From: Parvibaculum sp046297875
GTDB lineage: Bacteria > Pseudomonadota > Alphaproteobacteria > Parvibaculales > Parvibaculaceae
DNA: 64,000 nt
Assembly: GCF_046297875.1 (NCBI RefSeq)
Contig: NZ_JBKBHD010000001.1
Coordinates: 2,604,001-2,668,000 of the forward strand
Direction: 5' to 3'
Part shown: positions 59,336-64,000 of the stretch, in pieces
Numbering within the stretch: the stretch's first letter is position 1
Layout of the letters: every line of letters starts with the position of its first letter
Program-made: the position numbers and the translations under genes
Notes under the pieces: generated by a model
Seen by the model: the letters and a program-made list of their open reading frames with translations, nothing else
Databases searched by the model: none
Told to the model about the DNA's origin: nothing

Positions 59336-60886
59336 TCAGTTTCCGGCGAAGAGGCTTGCGACCTCGCCGATCAGGCCGGTTTCACCGGCGACGCTATGCG
59401 CCTCGATGGCGGCGTTGTAGTTGGCGATCAGGTTTTCGACCGAGACGGCCGTGACTTCCATGATCGGCGCCGGATAGACGCCGAAGAAGATGGTCGCGGC
59501 AACGAGCGGAGCGATAGTCACGATCTCGCGGCGGTTGAGATCCATGATGGATTTCAGCGTGTCCTTTTCCAGCGCGCCAAAGACGATGCGGCGATAGAGC
59601 AGCAGCGCATAGGCGGCAGCGAGGATGACGCCCGTGGCGGCGATGGCTGCGACCCAGGTGTTGACCTTGAAGGTGCCGATGATGGTGAGGAATTCGCCGA
59701 CGAAGCCGCTGGTGCCAGGCAGGCCGACATTGGCCATGGTAAGGATCAGGAAGGCCGCGGCATAGAGCGGCATCCGGTTCACGAGACCGCCATAGGCCGC
59801 GATCTCGCGCGTGTGCATGCGGTCGTAGACAACGCCGACGCAGAGGAAGAGCGCTCCTGAAATCCAGCCATGCGACAGCATCTGGAAGATGCCGCCCTGT
59901 ATACCCTGCGTGTTTGCCGCAAAGAGGCCCATCGTCACGAAGCCCATATGGGCGACGGATGAATAGGCGATCAGCTTCTTCATGTCCTCCTGCACCAGTG
60001 CGACAAGCGAAGCATAGACGATGGCGATGACGCTCATGCCGAAGACAAGCCAGGCGAGATCGGCGGAGGCGACCGGGAACATGGGCAGCGAGAAGCGCAG
60101 GAAGCCGTAGCCGCCCATCTTGAGCAGGATACCGGCAAGGATGACAGAGCCTGCCGTCGGCGCCTCGACGTGGGCATCCGGCAGCCAGGTATGGACCGGC
60201 CACATCGGCATCTTCACCGCGAATGAGGCGAAGAAGGCGAGCCAGAGCCAGGTCTGCATGCCGACCGGGAAATCATGCTCGAGCAGCACGGGGATGCTCG
60301 TCGTACCGGCCGACCAGTACATCGCCATGATGGCGAGAAGCATCAGCACCGAGCCCGCGAAAGTGTAGAGGAAGAACTTGAAGCTCGCATAGATGCGGCG
60401 CGCGCCGCCCCAGACGCCGATGATGAGGAACATCGGGATCAGGCCGCCCTCAAAGAAGATGTAGAAGAGGACGAGATCGAGCGCGCAGAAGACGCCGATC
60501 ATCAGCGTTTCCAGCACGAGGAAGGCGATCATGTATTCCTTCACGCGCTTCTCGATGGAGGTCCAGCTTGCGAGGATGCAGGCCGGCATCAGGAAGGTCG
60601 TGAGGATGACGAAGAGCATCGAGATGCCATCAACGCCCATGTGATAGTTGATCGCGCCGCCGAGCCACTCCGTCTTCTGGACGAACTGGAAATCGGCGGT
60701 CGTCGGGTCGAACTTCCACCAGATGTAGAGCGAGACGACAAAGGTGATAGAGGTCGTCCAGAGCGCGACATAGCGCGCATTGCGGGCAACCGTCGCCTCG
60801 TCGCCGCGCGTCACCAGAATGATGAGCGCGCCGACCAGCGGCAGGAATGTAATCAGCGAGAGAATATTGCCGTCGGTCATCGTCAT
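59336..60886 (-). CDS. nuoM: NADH-quinone oxidoreductase subunit M
   Basis: NuoM is an antiporter-like proton-pumping subunit of complex I. The 516-residue protein has about 14 helices and the conserved segments VLFYIFFEGGLIPMFLIIGV, WPVHTWLPDAHVEAPTAGSV and KKLIAYSSVAHMGFVTMG. Its start overlaps nuoL by 4 bp, so translation is coupled. Confidence 0.97.
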   Translation of the reverse strand: MTMTDGNILSLITFLPLVGALIILVTRGDEATVARNARYVALWTTSITFVVSLYIWWKFDPTTADFQFVQKTEWLGGAINYHMGVDGISMLFVILTTFLMPACILASWTSIEKRVKEYMIAFLVLETLMIGVFCALDLVLFYIFFEGGLIPMFLIIGVWGGARRIYASFKFFLYTFAGSVLMLLAIMAMYWSAGTTSIPVLLEHDFPVGMQTWLWLAFFASFAVKMPMWPVHTWLPDAHVEAPTAGSVILAGILLKMGGYGFLRFSLPMFPVASADLAWLVFGMSVIAIVYASLVALVQEDMKKLIAYSSVAHMGFVTMGLFAANTQGIQGGIFQMLSHGWISGALFLCVGVVYDRMHTREIAAYGGLVNRMPLYAAAFLILTMANVGLPGTSGFVGEFLTIIGTFKVNTWVAAIAATGVILAAAYALLLYRRIVFGALEKDTLKSIMDLNRREIVTIAPLVAATIFFGVYPAPIMEVTAVSVENLIANYNAAIEAHSVAGETGLIGEVASLFAGN

Positions 60887-62811
60887 GCCCCTCCGACCAT
60901 GAACCAGGTCACGAGCCCGGCGACACCGAGCAGCATGGCGAAGGCATAGTGATAGAGATATCCGCTCTGGAGACGGACCACCTGGCGCGTGATGTCCTGC
61001 ACGCGCGCGGCGATACCATCCGGTCCGATCCCGTCAATGATGCGCCCGTCGCCCTGTTTCCAGAAGACGCGGCCGATCCAGAAGGCGGGACGGACGAAGA
61101 GGAAATGATAGATCTCGTCGAAATACCACTTGTTGAGCAGGAACTTGTAGATCGGCTCATGGGTCTTCGCGAGCTGCTTCGGAATATCCGGGCGCGCGAT
61201 ATAGAAGAGCCAGGCGGTGGCAAAACCGACAATCATCATCAGCGTGGGAGCATATGGCACCCAGGCCGGCACGTTGTGGAACTCGTGCATGATGCGGTTC
61301 TCGGCGCCGCGGAAGATCGACTCGAGCCAGAACGCCTCATAGGCGTGGCCGATGAAGAGCGGCGCAAAGACCATGCCGGCACCGAGCGCGCCGACGGCGA
61401 GGATGACGAGCGGAACCAGCATGACGAGCGGCGACTCATGAACATGGGAGAGCGTCTCGTTCGAGGCACGGCTTGTCCCATGGAACGTCATGAAGATGAG
61501 GCGCCAGGAATAGAACGAGGTGAAGAGCGCCGCCGTGACAGTGAGTGTGAAGGCGAACATATGCGCGGCATTGTGGCCGGCATAGGCCGCTTCGATGATC
61601 GCGTCCTTCGAATAGTAGCCCGCGGTGAAGGGGAAACCGGTCAGCGCCAGCGTGCCGATCACCATCATGATCCAGGTGACCGGGATCATCTTGAATAGGC
61701 CGCCCATCTTGCGCATGTCCTGCTCGTCGCTCATCGCATGGATGACAGAGCCCGAGCCGAGGAACAGGAGCGCCTTGAAGAAGGCATGGGTGAAGAGGTG
61801 GAACATCGCGATTTCATAGGCGCCGACGCCGATGGCAACGAACATGAAACCGAGCTGCGAACAAGTGGAATAGGCGATGACGCGCTTGATGTCGTTCTGG
61901 ACGAGACCGACCGTCGCCGCGAAGAAAGCGGTGATGGCGCCGATGACCGTGACGACGGTGAGGGCTACAGCAGAGAACTCGAAGATGGGCGAGAGGCGCG
62001 CGAGCAGGAAAACGCCGGCCGTGACCATGGTGGCCGCATGGATGAGGGCGGAAACCGGCGTCGGGCCTTCCATCGCGTCGGGAAGCCAGGTGTGGAGCAG
62101 GAACTGCGCCGACTTGCCCATGGCGCCCATGAAGAGCAGCAGGCAGGCCGTGGTGACGATGGGGACATCGTAGCCGAGGAAGTGGAAGGTCTTGTCCGCC
62201 AGTTCCGGAATGGCGGCGAAGACGGTGTCGAATTCGACCGAGCCGATGGTGAGGAAGAGCGTGGCGATGCCGAGGATGAGGCCGAAATCGCCGACGCGGT
62301 TCACCACGAATGCTTTGATGGCGGCGGCATTGGCGCTCGGGCGCTGATACCAGAAGCCGATCAGCAGATAGGAAGCGAGGCCCACTCCTTCCCAGCCGAA
62401 GAAAAGCTGCACGAAATTATCCGCCGTCACCAGCATGAGCATGGCGAAGGTGAAGAGTGATAGATAGGCGAAGAAGCGCGGCTGGTGCGGATCGTGGCTC
62501 ATATAGCCGATCGAATAGATATGCACGAGCGCCGACACCGAAGTGACGACCACCAGCATGACGGCGGTGAGCGTGTCGATGCGCAGGCGCCAATCCGCCT
62601 CGAAGCTGCCGGAGTCAATCCAGGTCAAGACCTGAACGCGCTCGGTCTCGCCCTGAAGGCCGACGGAAATGAGCGCGACGACAGAAAGGACCGCCGAAAC
62701 GACGAGAAGACCGGAGGTGACGAGCTGCGCGCCGCGCACGCCAAGCCAACGGCCGAAGATGCCTGCGATCAGAAAGCCGATGAGCGGCAGGAAGACGATT
62801 GCCGAATACAT
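60883..62811 (-). CDS. nuoL: NADH-quinone oxidoreductase subunit L
   Basis: NuoL is the distal antiporter-like subunit, carrying the long lateral helix. The 642-residue protein has VQLFFGWEGVGLASYLLIGF, FLLHTWLPDAMEGPTPVSAL and KRVIAYSTCSQLGFMFVAIG, then a C-terminal extension with the lateral helix. It starts 6 bp after nuoK. Confidence 0.97.
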   Translation of the reverse strand: MYSAIVFLPLIGFLIAGIFGRWLGVRGAQLVTSGLLVVSAVLSVVALISVGLQGETERVQVLTWIDSGSFEADWRLRIDTLTAVMLVVVTSVSALVHIYSIGYMSHDPHQPRFFAYLSLFTFAMLMLVTADNFVQLFFGWEGVGLASYLLIGFWYQRPSANAAAIKAFVVNRVGDFGLILGIATLFLTIGSVEFDTVFAAIPELADKTFHFLGYDVPIVTTACLLLFMGAMGKSAQFLLHTWLPDAMEGPTPVSALIHAATMVTAGVFLLARLSPIFEFSAVALTVVTVIGAITAFFAATVGLVQNDIKRVIAYSTCSQLGFMFVAIGVGAYEIAMFHLFTHAFFKALLFLGSGSVIHAMSDEQDMRKMGGLFKMIPVTWIMMVIGTLALTGFPFTAGYYSKDAIIEAAYAGHNAAHMFAFTLTVTAALFTSFYSWRLIFMTFHGTSRASNETLSHVHESPLVMLVPLVILAVGALGAGMVFAPLFIGHAYEAFWLESIFRGAENRIMHEFHNVPAWVPYAPTLMMIVGFATAWLFYIARPDIPKQLAKTHEPIYKFLLNKWYFDEIYHFLFVRPAFWIGRVFWKQGDGRIIDGIGPDGIAARVQDITRQVVRLQSGYLYHYAFAMLLGVAGLVTWFMVGGA

Positions 62812-62817
62812 GCCGCC

Positions 62818-63126
62818 TTACCCCTTCATCATGTTGATGTCGTCAACCGCGATAGAGCCGCGGTTGCGGAAGAAGACGACGAGGATGGCAAGGCCGATGG
62901 CGGCCTCGCCTGCGGCGACGGTCAGCACGAAGAGCGCGAAGACCTGTCCCACGAGATCGCCCAGGAAGGCGGAGAAGGCAACGAGGTTGATATTCACGGC
63001 GAGCAGCATCAGCTCAATCGACATGAGAATGACGATCACATTCTTCCGGTTGAGGAAGATGCCGAAAATGCCCAGCGTGAACAGGATCGCCGCCACGGAG
63101 AGATAGTGTTCGAGGCCGATTGCCAT
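62818..63126 (-). CDS. nuoK: NADH-quinone oxidoreductase subunit K
   Basis: NuoK is a small three-helix membrane subunit of complex I. The 102-residue protein has the conserved SIELMLLAVNINLVAFSAF with the key Glu and a second Glu in VAAGEAAIGLAILV. It is separated from nuoJ by an 89-bp gap containing a hairpin-rich stretch related to the four-hairpin repeat. Confidence 0.97.
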   Translation of the reverse strand: MAIGLEHYLSVAAILFTLGIFGIFLNRKNVIVILMSIELMLLAVNINLVAFSAFLGDLVGQVFALFVLTVAAGEAAIGLAILVVFFRNRGSIAVDDINMMKG

Positions 63127-63137
63127 CTGTTGTCTCC

Positions 63138-63175
63138 TGCCTCCGCCGAAAGGCGTGGAGGCCAGTCCCCTTCAA
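63138..63175 (-). repeat. Possible diverged third copy of the four-hairpin repeat
   Basis: CCGCC-GAAA-GGCG, followed by GGAGGCCAGTCCCCTT, matches the second and third hairpin region of copy A (GGCG-GG-GGCCAGTC with CCTT after it). The first and fourth hairpins are not recognisable. It lies in the nuoK-nuoJ gap. Confidence 0.4.
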
Positions 63176-63215
63176 ATTCTCCGGCGATGCGATAGCCGCA
63201 GCGCCCCGATATTCC

Positions 63216-63830
63216 TCAGAGCCCCTGCCCGGGCTCGACCTTCTTCATTTCGACTGCATCTTCGCGCTTGCGGCCCACCTGATCGCGGATCACCTGCCGC
63301 TTCACATTCGGCTTGTGGCGCAGCGTCAGCACGATAGCGCCGATCATGGCGACGAGCAGGATCATGCCGGCCGCCTGGAACGGATAGACATATTGCGTGT
63401 AGATGATCTGGCCGAGAGCCCGCGTGTTGTGGACCTCGGTGATGGCGGGCGTGGGCGCCGCGGCAATTCCCGCCGCTTCCGGCGCGATGACCCAGCTGCC
63501 GAAGATCAGCAGAAGCTCGATTAGCAGGATGATGCCGATGAGCGCGCCGACCGGCAGATATTGCAGGAAGCCCTGACGCAGTTCAGCGAAATCGATGTCG
63601 AGCATCATCACGACAAAGAGGAACAGCACCGCGACCGCGCCGACATAGACGATGACGAGAATGAGCGCGAGAAACTCTGCGCCGAGCAGCACGAAAAGCG
63701 CCGCCGCATTGAAGAAGGCAAGAATGAGGAACAGCACGGAGTGCACAGGATTGCGCGCCGCGATGACCATGAACCCCGCAGCGACGGTAATCGCCGCGAA
63801 GAGATAGAATGCTATGGCGGTGGCAATCAT
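63216..63830 (-). CDS. nuoJ: NADH-quinone oxidoreductase subunit J
   Basis: NuoJ is a five-helix membrane subunit near the quinone site of complex I. The 204-residue protein starts MIATAIAFYLFAAITVAAGF and has RNPVHSVLFLILAFFNAAAL and VIVYVGAVAVLFLFVVMML. A charged cytoplasmic C-terminus (KREDAVEMKKVEPGQGL) follows. ATG 63830 fits the family; the longer frame overlaps nuoI. Confidence 0.96.
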   Translation of the reverse strand: MIATAIAFYLFAAITVAAGFMVIAARNPVHSVLFLILAFFNAAALFVLLGAEFLALILVIVYVGAVAVLFLFVVMMLDIDFAELRQGFLQYLPVGALIGIILLIELLLIFGSWVIAPEAAGIAAAPTPAITEVHNTRALGQIIYTQYVYPFQAAGMILLVAMIGAIVLTLRHKPNVKRQVIRDQVGRKREDAVEMKKVEPGQGL

Positions 63831-63852
63831 CCTGTTCCTCGTACCCGGTCGT

Positions 63853-64000
63853 TCAGCGGTATGGCGCGTCGAGCGCGATATTCTTCGCGATCTCGCGTTC
63901 CCACCGGTCGCCATTCGCGAGCAGCCGGTTCTTGTCGTACATGAGTTCTTCGCGGGTTTCGGTCGCGAATTCGAAATTCGGCCCTTCGACGATCGCATCC
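63853..64000 (-). CDS. nuoI: NADH-quinone oxidoreductase subunit I, C-terminal part
   Basis: The last 48 codons, from DAIVEGPNFEFATETREELM to NIALDAPYR, match the C-terminus of NuoI, the subunit with two [4Fe-4S] clusters. The cluster motifs lie beyond the window edge. It is 22 bp upstream of nuoJ in the usual order. Confidence 0.93.
   Translation of the reverse strand, partial: DAIVEGPNFEFATETREELMYDKNRLLANGDRWEREIAKNIALDAPYR

Noticed and set aside
1..64000. tRNA, rRNA, CRISPR arrays, prophage or conjugative genes
   Set aside because: No cloverleaf with a GTTCRA-type arm, no rRNA signature, no regularly spaced repeats and no phage or transfer gene motifs were seen on either strand.

Overview
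The window is a GC-rich alphaproteobacterial chromosome segment. Evidence for this is the long collinear housekeeping block typical of the class (lpx-fabZ-bamA-rseP-dxr-cdsA-uppS-frr-pyrH-tsf-rpsB-dnaE-lolDC-proS ... rnj-birA-nuo), LpxI instead of LpxH, a ProRS without an editing insertion, RNase J, and LexA boxes of the GAAC-N7-GAAC type. The lipid genes beside it (acyl-CoA dehydrogenase, SDR, PhyH) would fit a Parvibaculum-like member of the Hyphomicrobiales; that genus-level guess is inference. No rRNA, tRNA, CRISPR array or prophage was seen.

Layout. 1-6.8 kb is an accessory stretch: queF, an orphan membrane histidine kinase, an acyl-CoA dehydrogenase/SDR pair, an AraC-type regulator gene truncated beside an IS3-family remnant, and a TetR regulator overlapping a PhyH dioxygenase gene. 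6.8-11.8 kb holds kdsA, pyrG and secG, a cold-shock gene followed through a strong terminator by three micro-genes, and tpiA. 11.8-12.8 kb is a gene-poor gap with a possible small RNA, then a small membrane protein gene. 13-24.4 kb carries ppiD-trpE-trpG-trpD-trpC, a GNAT gene, moaC, moeA, lexA and convergent comEC. 24.5-27.4 kb holds gltX and gltA. 27.4-46.1 kb is one long minus-strand run for lipid A, outer membrane assembly, isoprenoid/phospholipid precursors, translation factors and DNA polymerase III alpha. 46.1-50.5 kb has a 45-codon SOS-type micro-gene, a DUF411 gene, lolD, lolC and proS. 50.6-54.5 kb is an insertion into the conserved order (two secreted proteins, an AzgA-type purine permease, a possible small RNA). 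54.5-64 kb runs DUF1467, mce, rnj, birA and nuoN to nuoI (partial) on the minus strand.

The most interesting signals are: (1) a 45-residue single-span membrane protein gene upstream of dnaE, preceded by one exact and one near-exact LexA box, a candidate SidA-type SOS division inhibitor; (2) two copies of a ~95-nt four-hairpin element at 49.1 and 55.3 kb whose stems differ by nine fully compensated base-pair changes, with a possible diverged third copy at 63.1 kb; (3) two terminator-ended structured stretches that may be small RNAs; (4) a probably leaderless TetR gene; (5) a cold-shock terminator whose U-tract runs almost into the ribosome-binding site of a three-gene micro-operon.
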